Positions 12,158 to 23,625 of a DNA stretch of 64,000 bases are shown one piece after another. A model generated the notes under the pieces. It searched no databases, was not told where the DNA came from, and saw only the letters and a program-made list of their open reading frames with translations. The stretch's first letter is position 1. The number at the start of each line of letters is the position of its first letter. The stretch is from Choristoneura fumiferana. Taxonomy: Eukaryota; Arthropoda; Insecta; Lepidoptera; Tortricidae. Made by a program: the position numbers and the translations under genes. The stretch spans positions 2,624,652-2,688,651 of the forward strand of contig NC_133501.1 of NCBI RefSeq assembly GCF_025370935.1, written 5' to 3'.

Positions 12158-13372
12158 TTGGAGCCGTTTGTGGAGGAAGAGCCTTGCGAGCTAGAAGAAG
12201 CTGTCCATCCGAAGCTGCTCCTCACATCTGAAGACAACACTCCCACAGGAGACCGCTTCACCAACGGCTCGCCTCCCATTTACAAAAATCCCTCCCACGT
12301 CACCATAGACGAGAAAAACGAGTTCTACAGATCAGCTAGCGCCGCTCTGGTCAACACCAGGATACAAGAGGAAAGGTACAGGAAAATATCAACGCCTGTG
12401 CCCTCCAAACATGGGTTGCAACACATATCGAGTAAAGTGTCAACTATGCCCAGCAATCCTTCGTTGCTCGAGTCTGTACCGGAAGGTAAAGCGAGCAGAG
12501 TCAATTCGACTGAAGCGTTTGGCAAGAAATTAACTGTCCCCAAAACGCCTAAGCGCAGCCCGTCGACGTCTAGCTTCCAGTATATGTCGACACCTTTTCA
12601 CGGGTCGACGCTGTCCGCCTTTGAGAAGCCCAGCGAATTCGCGAGTCAGTTCAGTTTGAAATCCGTCACGGACAGCCTCGCCCCTATAACGTACTGTTTT
12701 GGATGTAGGAAAAAACCGAGAGAGGATCCTAGTAAGAAAGAGGCTAACAAGTATTTTGATATGCAACTGCTAAAAGACCCCATATACTTAGTCATTTTGT
12801 TCTCAAACTGCACTTCAGCGATTTCGTACACTAATTTTATTATTTTAGTGCCATCCTACGCCAAGGAATGCGGTTTTGATAAAAGTTTAGGAGCGTATTT
12901 ACTTTCAATTATATCTGCTTTAGATCTAGTTGGTCGGATAGGCGGTTCTGCCATATCGGATGTAGTATCAACTCCTAAACGGTACTTCTTTATTTTCGGC
13001 TTGTTATTATCAGGCATTAGTTTAGCAGCTTTGCCTTTGTTCACGAGTTATATAGGGATAAGTATCTTTTGTTCTGTATTCGGTTTAGCATCTGGTATAA
13101 ATACGGGTGTGACAGCTCTAGTAATGACCGAGATGTTAGGAACTGAGCGACTTATGTCGTCTTACGGTATAAGTCTTTTTATGAACGGTATTTTACAGTT
13201 GATTGGTCCCCCGATTTGTGGTTTTTGGTTCGAATACACGCACTCTTATAAGTCCTTGTTTGTTACACTTGGCTTTATACTAGTGGGGGGTGGTTGCTTA
13301 TGGGGTTTCGTACCTCTCATACACAGGAGGAGAAGAAAGATGGAAAAGAAAAATCAAGAAGTGAAGGCTTGA
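12158..13372 (+). CDS. MCT-like transporter, terminal exon variant 2 (loop, TM7-12, stop)
   Basis: This 1215-bp exon opens in phase 0 after tatttccAG and starts LEPFVEEEPCELEEAVHP. It encodes 404 residues and ends NQEVKA-stop. The TTG at 12158 is leucine inside the protein, not a start codon. The layout matches variant 1: an acidic beginning, a Ser/Pro-rich loop, the block TPFHGSTLSAFEKPSEFASQ, a Cys-Lys cluster (YCFGCRKK) and six TM segments including ISALDLVGRIGG and ISLFMNGILQLIGPPICGFW. A basic tail, HRRRRKMEKK, follows. Relative to variant 1 the TM core is well conserved and the first 120 or so loop residues are largely different. It is probably an alternative terminal exon joined to the donor at 3114. 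A separate tandem gene that lost its 5' exons is the main alternative. Confidence 0.87.
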   Translation: MEPFVEEEPCELEEAVHPKLLLTSEDNTPTGDRFTNGSPPIYKNPSHVTIDEKNEFYRSASAALVNTRIQEERYRKISTPVPSKHGLQHISSKVSTMPSNPSLLESVPEGKASRVNSTEAFGKKLTVPKTPKRSPSTSSFQYMSTPFHGSTLSAFEKPSEFASQFSLKSVTDSLAPITYCFGCRKKPREDPSKKEANKYFDMQLLKDPIYLVILFSNCTSAISYTNFIILVPSYAKECGFDKSLGAYLLSIISALDLVGRIGGSAISDVVSTPKRYFFIFGLLLSGISLAALPLFTSYIGISIFCSVFGLASGINTGVTALVMTEMLGTERLMSSYGISLFMNGILQLIGPPICGFWFEYTHSYKSLFVTLGFILVGGGCLWGFVPLIHRRRRKMEKKNQEVKA

Positions 13373-14141
13373 GGTTTTTTAGGGAATTTTGGTGGCGCTA
13401 CTTTTAAGTCGGTTGGTAACATGTTAGTTATTGTAAGGGTAGGTTATATCGTTTGAGGACCAGTATGCGAGAAGGAAGTAAAGCAATTTCGTGGGCACGA
13501 GAAAGAGAAAGCATATTTCTTGACTGATTTCAAAATGGCCGCTTTGTTTTAACAGCAATTTTTATGCCTATGGAAAAATAGAGATTTTTCCATAAAATTA
13601 CTAAATCTCGAATCCAATTTTCAGATGTGAAAATGTTGTGATTTTGAAAACATTTACAGACAACGTTTCTTGATTAAGTACTCGGTAACAATATGTAAAA
13701 AGAGGAAATATTTTCCAATTTCGTAACTGGTTACCAAATGGAAAATTCAGTTTTTGATTATTGCTAACGCAATTTGGAACTGTGTATTCGGTTCTTTAGC
13801 AAATTACGAAATGAACCTTAAGTAAACTGTGTTTCTCAGTTTATACTTCCGATGTAGTGATAAAAAACTTTTTTAAGAAATTACTATGCCTGAAGCGAAT
13901 TTAATTCGTCTATAACTAAGGGCAAATCGAATTTACTTAGCTTAGCTATTTTACTCTTCTATTCAATGGCTAAAAGGTTAAAAAAGTCAAGTTGAATTTA
14001 AGTATTCCATAGCCTATAAACAACCGACAGCAAAAAAAATGCTTGTGATGCACGCGATGGCAAGGCGGATCGAAATGATACCTCAATTGTCAAACGTCCA
14101 AGCGATTTACGCTGTGCCAGAGAATATAGAATTGAGAGAGT

Positions 14142-14248
14142 ATTGTCTAATGCACGGGCGCTAGCAATCACAATCACAATCTCATTATACCCTCGCGTGA
14201 TAGAAAGAAGTAGTGAAAGCGATTGTGATTCCGAGTATGTTAGACAAT
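14142..14248. repeat. MITE family D, copy 1 (TIR attgtctaa)
   Basis: The ends attgtctaa and gttagacaat flank an interior with gtgatagaaagaagtagtga. Related copies lie at 15998-16128, 28262-28388, 44890-45016 and 63525-63651. Confidence 0.75.
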
Positions 14249-15997
14249 AAGGCTTCTGGATGTGTACGTACATGATGGTGTAAAACGTAACCCTCCGTTG
14301 GGCTGCGGAATCGAGTAAAAATATTTTTGAAAGCTTGTGTCCTTTTTCTACCCTTTAGCCGTTGGTGAAATGAGGTTAAATGTCGAGAAAACTTTACCTT
14401 ATATCAGAACGTGTTGAATTGATTTTTCATCGTGACATGACATTAATACCGACTATATTGGTATCCATGTAACGGAGTTTATTTCAATGTACTGATTTAA
14501 AATGAATGGAGCATGTTTGTTACAGGAAAGATTTTTCTGTAAAAACTGCAGTCTGACTAGAAATATATGAGGCAAATGTTGGTCAAAATCATATAGGAAT
14601 TAATTTCTTCTTTGTTAGTGGTTCCTAAATTTTATTTGGAATTTACCTGCCCTGAAAACCAGATAAAATGTTATTTAACTGAAAAAATATGTTTTTGGTT
14701 GGCAGCTAAGTGACGTAATAGCTCACAAGTACCATAAAAATTATACGGGGAAATCACGTTTTGACAGTTCGACAGTAATGATTGCCAATGCCAAAAAACC
14801 TATTCTCTAAAGATGAGAACTTATTCTCTATGGTCGTAATACTGGTGTTGCTATGTACAACGAAAATGCATGTCAATCATATATTTCTTGTCAGGCGTTA
14901 CATTTTTATATAATTACGCAAGTATACTGGATTCTTCCCTAACATTTTATATGTGTAGTTTTAAAGTGTATTTTATTAATAATAATCATGTTAACAATAA
15001 TAACTAATTCATTATTAATGAAAAAAAAAACGCTTAAAACGTCAATTGGAGACCGGTGCCATTTGAAAAGAAATAGATTTATAAAAATCATGCCTTACTA
15101 TACTTACCTACTGTATAGTGATTCCATAATATAGTATTATTTATGTCATAATGTAGCTTAAGAATTTTAGCCTTTAGCTCCACTTTTTAGCCAAATTAGA
15201 TAACCAGTTTTGAAATGAGAAAAATAATCCCAATTCGAAGCTGGATTCAATACTGGAATCCTTTAAAATTAGACTGCGAGGTGGGAACATTATTCTCTTT
15301 ACATGATTGGTTACGAAACAGGAAACCAAATTTCCCATTGCGAAGCTAGTTACCAAATCTGGTTACGAAATGGTGCTAAAGGAGTTTTGTATTTTTGGTA
15401 ATACTTTATATCGTCTCATTTAGTTTCTTCTTTATTCATGAATAGCGCATTCTAGGAAACTGGTGATTGCCACAAACTGTATGCGAAATTATAAATTGTG
15501 TCTATACTGACATACAAAAAAGTTTGATCTTCATATGGGTTCTTTAACAGGGGCAGGGTGGATGGAGTGATGATTTGGAACGTTTTGGCCCAATGTTGCA
15601 AGATTTTGCAAGTGTTTCATGTATCACTTCAGTTTGCTTAAAAAAAAAGGGCCTTGACAGACACAGATGGATTAATAATAATGGGTTCGATTCCCAGCGC
15701 TGGTCTTATTTTTCTGGTTTTTCTATGCATCTATATTTCAGTTTGTATTTTCGATATGGGTTACTTTTTTGTTTTCGGCTTTGTTTTATTTTTGTTTTCG
15801 GTTTAGCTGCATGAGAATGAGATGGATTCTAAATAATTCGTTTTTTTTTGCATAGTTGTGCAGTGCCTGTTTTAAATAAATTGCGAGTGCCAGAAGTTCC
15901 TAACTGTAAGCAATTTTATTATTTTGCTGTATTTTAGTTTTTACAAAATTATGTTGAAGTGTCGTAAAAACAATTATTACGTGAATTTCAAGTCTCT

Positions 15998-16128
15998 AGG
16001 CCTTATTGTCTAACGCACTGATGTTCGCGATCGCATTCATCGTCTCTTTCTAGCCTCTTCTTATACCGTGTGACAGAAAGAAGTGGTGAAAACGATTGTG
16101 ATTGCAAGTGTGTTGGACAATAAGGCCT
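15998..16128. repeat. MITE family D, copy 2
   Basis: This is the best-preserved copy. The ends aggccttattgtctaac and gttggacaataaggcct are complementary apart from one base. The interior includes ccgtgtgacagaaagaagtg. Confidence 0.82.
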
Positions 16129-16281
16129 CAGGTTTTATAATATCGGTTACCCGCTCATTCTCGCGTCAATTTAGTCCATCATTCTGTTTTTTTTTTGTCA
16201 TTCACCTCGGATTCACGAATATCATTGAAAACATTTAATTTTCATCAGTCCGTCAGATACAATAATTCTCTCGTCATTCTT

Positions 16282-16536
16282 AGAGCTTGTTCACACTGGC
16301 GTGTTTGCCGGCGGTTTCTCAGCGGAGCGCACGCTGCGATATCATTGCGATGCCGTCGCGTGGACGCCAACATTAGTGAACGTACGTGGCTTGATCGCCG
16401 CATCCACGCGACTGCACCGCGGCGGCACACAGGCGGCGAATAATCGCGGAAATATCGCAGCGTGTACGCGTCGTGCTCACCGCGCTTCCGCTCCGCCGAG
16501 AAACCGCCGGCAAAAACGCTAGTGTGAACAAGCTCT
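16282..16536. repeat. MITE family E, copy 1 (38-bp TIR, GC-rich)
   Basis: The left end agagcttgttcacactggcg and inner gccggcggtttctc are mirrored by gagaaaccgccggc and agtgtgaacaagctct at the right end. The interior is strongly GC-rich, unlike its surroundings. A diverged copy lies at 45041-45300. Confidence 0.85.
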
Positions 16537-18415
16537 TGGGCCCTACGCTGGCTGACGCTTGCACTGCGCGGGTGGCCGCCTGTTGAACAACAGTACGAGC
16601 AGCGCTAACTGCGCGCGACGCGTGCATACGATGTTACCTGCACCAAGACAAACAGCGCACCCAACACAGATAGCGGAGGGCCTTACCGGAATGATGAACT
16701 GAACTGACGCCAGTTAGCGTGTTACCAATGTTATTGTCAAACTGCTGCAGTCAGGCATAAAACCTATTTGATTATTAAGTTATTGAGTACCGACCTAAGA
16801 TGTGGTTTAGGTTTGTATTGAAATTATTGTAATGAGAATAAATACTACTAGAAGCGAAACTCCGGCGGTAGGTTTTAAAACAAACAACTTAAAGAAAGGC
16901 CCTAAAATTTTATAGTAATTTAAAGATTAGACTCATGCGCCGGTTCTAGCCCTTGATCAAGGGAGAGCGAGATAGTCTACACCGCTTCCGCGCCTCTCAA
17001 AAGGCGCATCATAATATTTTGCACTGGAAAATGGCGCTCCTTGCTGAGCATTCAAATCACAGGTATTTTTTAAAATTAGGCATACTGAACCTAAATTGGA
17101 TTGAAAAAAATGCAAGGAATAAGAATAGAACACAGCTCCTCGTGATTCCATGACAAGCCACCTCGATGCGAGTACAGTCGAGGTCAGATATATCTTTACA
17201 CTTTAGTATCTTGTCACTGTCTGTAGTGACAGCGACAAGGTAGTAATGTGTAAAAATATTTTTGATTTAGACTGTAGCAACGCGTCAAATACTGGGATTT
17301 CGCTTCTAATGGTTATAATAATGATTGTGACATATTTTTATTATTTGATTGATTAAGGCTTAGCTTGCATTTAGTTTTAGCAGTTTATTAATTTAGGTAA
17401 ATTTACAAGTTAGTTTTTATCATACCATAATTTTATTTAAAGACATGTAAGGATATGAAATGACGGTTTAATATTTTAATGCCATTGTGGGGTCGCGGTC
17501 GGTTGGGAACTTAGAGCATTAAGCTGCAAAGAGCCGCCATTTGCACTAATTTTTGTACAAAAATCTTGTTTATAGTTCTCCACACAGTTATCGACGCAGA
17601 ATCAGCTTTAGCCGATTAAAAACGCTTTATTAAAAGATATAAAATGACGTTGATCGGCTCGGCTCGGGCGACGCGATGCCGATACGTTGGGCGAGAAATG
17701 CGCCAGCCCCTGTGGTCAATGTTTAGTTCATGTTAGAAAGATCCTATTTGCAATAAAAACTTGATATCAAAAATTATGCCGCATACGTCAGAGGGTTCAG
17801 TAACTTGAGCTTCATGCACACAATCAATCACACTCACAATTGTAAAAACAACATACAACATGACAACATACGTACATTTAATACATGCATAGGCCTGTCT
17901 CTGATTGGTTTAATGCTCTAAGATCGGAAATAATAGAAAGGCGGTTAAAAGTTATAGGTTAAAATTAATGGCATTGCTACCGCCCTCGATATTTAAATTT
18001 ATTTAGATACTTAATTTTAATCTTAAGAATTATGTTATATTATTTCGTCTTATGCTTATTTATTGTAATATGTGTTATTGTAATCGTACAATGACATTAT
18101 CACTAACGATAATAAGGCCTGTTGTCCACCTGGAACTTGCGTTAGTCGCACATTGTCATGTAAATTTACGCTTGTGCGTAGGTACGTTGCTTCCACCTTG
18201 TTATATTAGCGCCGAAGTTGTACAGAATCGCTAATACTTTTTACATGTACTTTATTATACAATCGGTCTCTGGTGGTTATTAATGTCGAAAATTTACAAG
18301 TTTGACACTAGATCAATTGCCCCACAATATTTTTATTTGTTTATAAGAAACATAGAAAATCAATCAAAGAAAAATGACAGACAGAGCGCGTCAAAGTTCG
18401 GAAATGATGTGTTAC

Positions 18416-18537
18416 CAGCAGGGCTACTACGGAACTCGAAACTCGTGTCGCGCGGTCCCTCTCGCTCTCGTATTAAATAGTATAAGTGTCAGAGGGACCG
18501 CACGACACGAACTTCGAGTTTCGTAGTAGCCCTGCTG
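18416..18537. repeat. MITE family C, copy 2
   Basis: The ends cagcagggctactac and gtagtagccctgctg are perfect inverted repeats. The interior is itself nearly palindromic (gtccctctcgctctcgtatt, then agagggaccgcacgacac). Confidence 0.85.
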
Positions 18538-18804
18538 CACCAAGACAACCAGTGCACCCAAGACAGCGTAGGGCCTTAAATATATAGCCTTTGCCATTCG
18601 ATATGTAATATCTGTATTACGTACTGCCTTGTAGTTACTCTGATGTGAACATATACTCGTACCAAGATGAATTTTCTACTTATACCAAATTTTTTGTAAT
18701 ATCATTTAAATATTTGTAATTTATAACTCATTTACCTCAGAAGTATAAATGTGTAAAATAAAACTATTTTTATCGTGTTTTCTTGTTTTATTTATTGTTT
18801 TTAG

Positions 18805-18864
18805 GACGCTTTTGTGTCCTACCCTTCTTCGCGATACAACGACATGCCATCTGTCCACCAGTAA
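18805..18864 (+). CDS. Candidate small terminal exon
   Basis: After a long T-rich tract and AG at 18803-18804, the sequence reads in phase 0 DAFVSYPSSRYNDMPSVHQ followed by TAA. Base composition (about 50% GC) and codon use are exon-like, against AT-rich flanks. Phase 0 is compatible with the transporter donor at 3114. In that reading it would give a form that stops after TM6. It could instead be an early exon of the PDZ gene if a weak donor (CA|GTAACC) is used. No homologue is recognised. Confidence 0.3.
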   Translation, partial: DAFVSYPSSRYNDMPSVHQ

Positions 18865-19091
18865 CCTCTCATTTAATTTCATTCGTTAGGAAATCTATGC
18901 ACCACCAAAATTCTTTGGTGACAAAAAGGAAGATTTTCATAAAAAAAATAATAGGATATTTTAGAAAACTTTAATTAGACTCAGTCTCATACACCTTCAG
19001 TATCTACATTATTTTATTATCCGGATACTTACATAAAATAATATATCTGATTCCTGATCGGCGGATAGAACATTCTGCCTGTAAGTTGCTG

Positions 19092-19560
19092 TTGCTTGAC
19101 AAAGTAATCCCATCCTATAATACTAATCCCACTATATAATGTCTTAAACTATCGTGATTTTCACTCATAGTCAAAATACCACGCACAGGACTAGGCAGAC
19201 TTTACACCCCACACTTCAGTCTACTCGTGAGCACGGCCACTGTAATGTTGCCGAAACGTTGAGGTAAATATTAGTCGTGTGTGTTAGCGTGATAAGTCCT
19301 GTGCGTGGTATTTTGACTAACACTATTATTATAAATGCGAAAGTTTGTAAGTCTGTTTCTTTGTTTGTTATTTCATCACGTCTAAACCACTGATCTGATT
19401 TAGATTAAATTCGGTATACAGATAGTTTGAGTCCCGGATAAGGACATAGGATCGTTTTTATCCCGGAAAATTACATAATTCCCGCGGGATAGCGATAACC
19501 GAATTCTATATGACGGAGTCGCGGGTAACGGCTTGTTCACTATATTACTTTGTCAAGCAA
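19092..19560. repeat. Composite repeat with TIR ttgcttgacaaagtaat
   Basis: The outer ends ttgcttgacaaagtaat and attactttgtcaagcaa form an inverted pair. Inside are a 150-bp foldback (19169-19318) and a widely dispersed type of segment with 'tgcgaaagtttgtaagtctg' and 'atcccggaaaatta'. It is probably nested insertions. Confidence 0.65.
19169..19318. repeat. Foldback element, 24-bp perfect TIR
   Basis: Positions 19169-19192 (start agtcaaaataccacgcacag) are exactly mirrored at 19295-19318. It is nested in the composite repeat. Confidence 0.85.
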
Positions 19561-20019
19561 TCCGATATAAGTATTATATGATGTTTATTATGAAAAAGTT
19601 CCAATACAGTTGGTTTTTCTGGAACGAGGACTGCAGTCGTATGAAATAAAACAATTAATTATGTTTTAACATATATTTATCAGTAATTGTGGTAAACTGA
19701 TCACAAAGTACAGATATGTATATTATGTAGAAATAGATCACATAAAACTACATCTAAAGAGGTAAATAAAAATCTAATATTTCCAATAAATACCAATTTG
19801 TCAGATCTCTTTTTAGTCTAAAATTTTGGATTTTGTTAACTAATTTAAAAGTCGGTATAGGTTGAGTCATTCACGATGACGCGTGCCGTGGTTCTTATTA
19901 CAATGTCTTTAATGTCTAATTTTGACAAAATCACGCGTCTTCGTGGATGGCACTAGGTACACAGGCGTCATTTGTTTAATTTCAACACTTTGATATTCGA
20001 GCGATCAAGTTATTCGTTA

Positions 20020-20495
20020 GTATTGTGAGGTGTTTTGACGTTCTTGCTTGCAATCGGCTAATAACTAAATGTAGATGGCGCCACTGTTGCGTGAGGTTTT
20101 AAGTGTGGCTTTCAAAGTCTGTTATTACGGGCGTGAAAACAAAGTTTATATTAAAATCATATTTAATACATCTTAAAACCGTACCACAAAAATATCGAGC
20201 AACCATAGCCTTGCGTAGTCCCGTTTTGTTCGGAAAAAAAGGGAGGGCAAAAGTTTTCGAAAGACAAAACTGTCTCAAAACACTGACATTCATTGCCCCT
20301 TATCGCATAATTGCCATAATTAATTTCAGGTAATGCAAAATATTCACAAAATTATTCTAATTATAAATAAACCCGCGCAGCTACACTAGCGCCTCTAGCG
20401 GCGAATTCATACGCGATAGCCCTCATTGCAAGCAAGACCGTGACGTCAAAAAAACCTCACGATACTTACGCCATCTAGCGACATTTCGCCTGTCA
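20020..20495. repeat. Non-autonomous element F, copy 1 (about 470 bp)
   Basis: The terminal regions carry self-complementary blocks of the type gtgaggttttttgacgt, tcttgcttgcaat and gccatctagcgatatttcgc. A second, inverted copy with the same interior lies at 23165-23625, and partial ends recur near 23990-24050 and 25025-25095. Confidence 0.7.
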
Positions 20496-20817
20496 ATTAG
20501 GCCTCATTGGATTTAGCACGTTGAGCACGGTTAGCCAAGAGATATGGGTTCAAATCCCAGCCAGTGCACCGGAAAAACCTTTTCGTCTGAAAAAAGTGTT
20601 TTTTTAGGTCCTCTTTTTAGTAAGACATTGGTGCCACTAGCACATCTATTATTCTAGGCATATAAATACATACTATATCACAATAATAAATTGCTTTTGA
20701 ACATTATAGAAAAGACTTAGGACTTAAAACCGTCTGCTTCATACACATGAATTAATCAATAGAGTAGAAAAGCCGTAAACTTTGTTTAAAAACAAATTCC
20801 ACAAACATCTGCCATTT

Positions 20818-21030
20818 GACGACCAGATGGCCTAGTGGTTAGAGAACCTGACTACGAAGCTTGAGGTACCGGGTTCGATTCCCGTGTCGGGGCAGATATT
20901 TGTATGTATCTATCTATATAATAATTATATTTATCCGTTGCTTAGTACCCATAACACAAGCTTTGCTAAGCTTACTTTGGGACTATGTCAATTGGTGTGA
21001 ATTGTCCCGTGATATTTATTTATTTATCTG
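20818..21030 (+). repeat. tRNA-derived SINE
   Basis: The head has an A-box-like tggcctagtggttagagaac and a B-box gggttcgattcc, typical of a Pol III promoter inherited from a tRNA. A unique body and an A/T-rich tail (atatttatttatttat) follow. The tRNA part is not a functional tRNA. A second short tRNA-like piece, with gttcaaatcccagcc, is at about 20515-20575. Confidence 0.75.
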
Positions 21031-21217
21031 CGGTGTTTGCAGCACAGAACTATAACTGAGCAAGCGGGTATGTATCAACATTGATAATAACAGTTTTGCG
21101 ATAAACAAGAACGTTATTCTATTGACCTTGTTTTATTTTCTTGTAAACCTCAGTTCGTCTATATGAAACTGTTGGGAGAAATATTTTCGACAAAAAGCCA
21201 GGTTTCCGTTTATAGTA

Positions 21218-21343
21218 CATTGTGTCTTAAGGGCGGTAAACAAGGAATTACGAACGAGAGTCTATTAGAAGCCCGAAGTCGAAGACTGAGGGCTTTAATG
21301 AGTCGATGTTCGTAATTCTAGTACCGCCCGTGCGACATACAAT
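21218..21343. repeat. Foldback MITE
   Basis: The left block gggcggtaaacaaggaattac and the flanking acattgtgt are mirrored, with small gaps, by cgtaattctagtaccgccc and acaatgt. Confidence 0.65.
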
Positions 21344-21440
21344 GTTTTTCATCACATTTGCGAGTAAAATTGTATATTTGTAAAAGAAAAACTAAGATTT
21401 TTCCAAAAATTGCCGATACCGCTGACTACGCTCTTGGCAG

Positions 21441-21516
21441 CGCCAGCCTCCGCGCCGCCCTACCCCAGCCTGACCATGTGCCCGACGTGCGCGCGCGCGC
21501 AGCACGCCGCCATGCA
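21441..21516 (+). CDS. Candidate small exon with CxxC
   Basis: This is a GC-rich 76-bp block between cttggcAG and CA|GTATCC. One frame reads PPYPSLTMCPTCARAQHAAM, with a Cys-x2-Cys pair; another reads SLRAALPQPDHVPDV. The composition contrasts sharply with the flanks. It may be an upstream exon of the PDZ gene or a repeat fragment. There is no family match. Confidence 0.25.
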
Positions 21517-22175
21517 GTATCCCACTCATTGACCGTCCTTGGGCTTCATGACAACAAAATTAGTACGGGCAATGACTCATTTACCGACCACGGGTTTCAT
21601 GACAAGCATATTAAGGTCGAGGGTTTTATTTGGGGGGTTGCAACCAAGGTAGCCTGCATGTTACGACACTGTTTACGAGCAAGTGTGATGAAAAATCATT
21701 TTTATGCACGCGTATCACACCCACTTGACGATCCACGAGAGTCAACAGTCCCGAGTAATTTTCAGTTTTATTTTCATCATTCGACAGATAAACTCACTAT
21801 TTTTGAATACAAATAACCGTCCTAGTTCGGTGAAAACACCAGTTTGCACTAACCTTAAACTGATATAAAAACTAGGGTGCACTTCTGTAGACGCGGAGCG
21901 GGAGGCGTGCAAGTGTACCAAACGCTTTAGTTGAAATCCCTATCTCCTCTCGCTTTGTAATATAAACAGTACCTGTATAGGTATTTCATTGGAACACCCC
22001 ATACAAATCTGTTTTAACCCTTTTCCAGGCCCCGACAATTTAGATACGCTACCACAAATTGAATTATAGTTTTATATGGTTCACCTGTAACGGATTAACT
22101 TAAAAACGAGTAATATTTTTAAAGACTTGAGCATATTGTAAATTTAGCAAGGTCCAATATCTGTGGACATTTATA

Positions 22176-22452
22176 TTCATCATCATCATCACCATCCCAG
22201 CATAGGCTGGGCACAGGCCTCCTCTCAGAATGTCTCAGTGCGGACTGGGAACTTCACACACACCAATAAATTGCTTCTCAGGTTTTTACAGGTTTCCTCG
22301 CAATGTTTTTCTTCACCGTAAAGCTCGTGGTAAATTTCAAATGTAAATCCGCACATGAATTTCGAAAAACTCAGAGGTACGAGCCGAGGTTTGAACCCAC
22401 GATCCTCTGCTTCAGAGGGGATAGGTCAAACCACTAGGCCACCACGGCTTTT
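22176..22452 (-). repeat. tRNA-derived SINE, minus strand
   Basis: Read on the minus strand it begins gccgtggtggcctagtggtt, has a B-box-like gggttcaaacctcgg, and ends with a (atg)n tail (the catcatcatcatcaccatcc at 22176 on +). That 3' end is of a type shared with lepidopteran LINEs. Confidence 0.78.
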
Positions 22453-23164
22453 TCACATTTATATTACGGTCTACATACTGCCTCCTAAGCCAAAAAGCGG
22501 TATCTCAAAAAACACCTTTGACCGCGCTGGTAGGGTAGACTCAAAAAACCGTACAAGTGCGAAGGGAGTTGGGCCTACGGATCACTGTACGAAACACAGA
22601 TTTTTTTCCAAAATACCAACTCACATTACCAACTGCATAAAAAAATATTTTTAAAGTGGATTTCAGCTAACGCGATTAGTCTATTTAGCGCATGACCCCC
22701 CCATCCGATTCCATGGAATCACACCCTTCAACAAAAAAGCGATAAATTATACACATCGCAATAAAAGTTACTTAAAATAATAACAAAGTCCATTTTGACA
22801 GCATATTTCAGTATCTCTATTCTACCAATAGCCCTCGTGAATTTCCATGTTTCAAGGAGTTTAATTCATGCATTGGTACCTTTTCGAAGGAAAAGTCATT
22901 ACGATTTTCCTTGTTAATTGATAATAATTCAATTCGACTAACATAGGATCATTGTATTAGTAATACAATACATAAAGCTTAATTCTAGCTTAATTCTTAA
23001 TGCGATGTTACTAAGACGTTTACTGTGAAATGGTTCCACAGTGGCTCATGAATTAAACCGTACGCCCAAAACTAGAGAACTGTTTTTTTCAAACATATTT
23101 GTAACTGATCTCCTAGGAAGGTTGTAGTGGACAGAAAGGAGTGTCCTAATAAGGGGTAAGACAG

Positions 23165-23625
23165 GCAAAATATCGCTAGATGGCGTTAGTATCGTGAGGT
23201 TTTTTGACGTTACGGTCTTGCTTGCAATGAGGGCTATCGGTTGTCTCACTAGATGGCGTACTGTAGCGTGAGGTTTCCGATGTAATCTCATAGTTTTTGG
23301 GTGACTACGCGGGTTTAATTAGAATTAGAATAATTTGTGAAATTTTGCATTTCTATTATTTGTCAAGCGTTCCGGGGCAATGAAGTCTGTTTTTGAGACA
23401 GTTTTGTCTTGCAAAACCTTTGTCCCCCTTTTTCCGAAAAACAGACTTTTGCAACTGTGGATGCTCGATATTTTATGCTACGGTTTTAGGTGTATTAAAA
23501 ATGATTTTAATCCTAAACTTTGTTCACGCCGTAATAACCCAAACTATGAAAGCCATTTAAAAACCTCACGCAACAGTGCGCCATCTAGTGAGACAAAAAA
23601 CGATAGCCCTCATTGGCTAAAGGTG
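23165..23625. repeat. Non-autonomous element F, copy 2 (inverted)
   Basis: The interior matches the reverse complement of 20020-20495, for example aagtctgtttttgagacagt and caaaacctttgtcccccttt. The ends carry the ctagatggcg / cgccatctag and tgaggttttttgacgt blocks. Confidence 0.7.

Larger units (their letters stand above)
13373..18804. other. 3'UTR and intergenic or intronic repeat-rich DNA
   Basis: I find no supportable coding exon. The stretch contains MITEs of families C, D and E (listed) and AT-rich sequence. GC-rich ORFs at 16195-16627 on both strands are shadows of MITE family E. The tract near 17640-17700 is GC-rich but lacks splice sites I trust. Confidence 0.6.

Noticed and set aside
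16195..16627. Overlapping Arg/Ala-rich ORFs on both strands
   Set aside because: They are readings of the GC-rich interior of MITE family E, which has inverted-repeat ends.
20818..20895. tRNA gene
   Set aside because: A and B boxes are present but the sequence does not fold as a complete cloverleaf in my reading and is followed by a SINE body.
21358..21816. 152-codon ORF as a gene
   Set aside because: It joins a GC-rich block to AT-rich non-coding sequence; only the 76-bp block at 21441-21516 has exon character.
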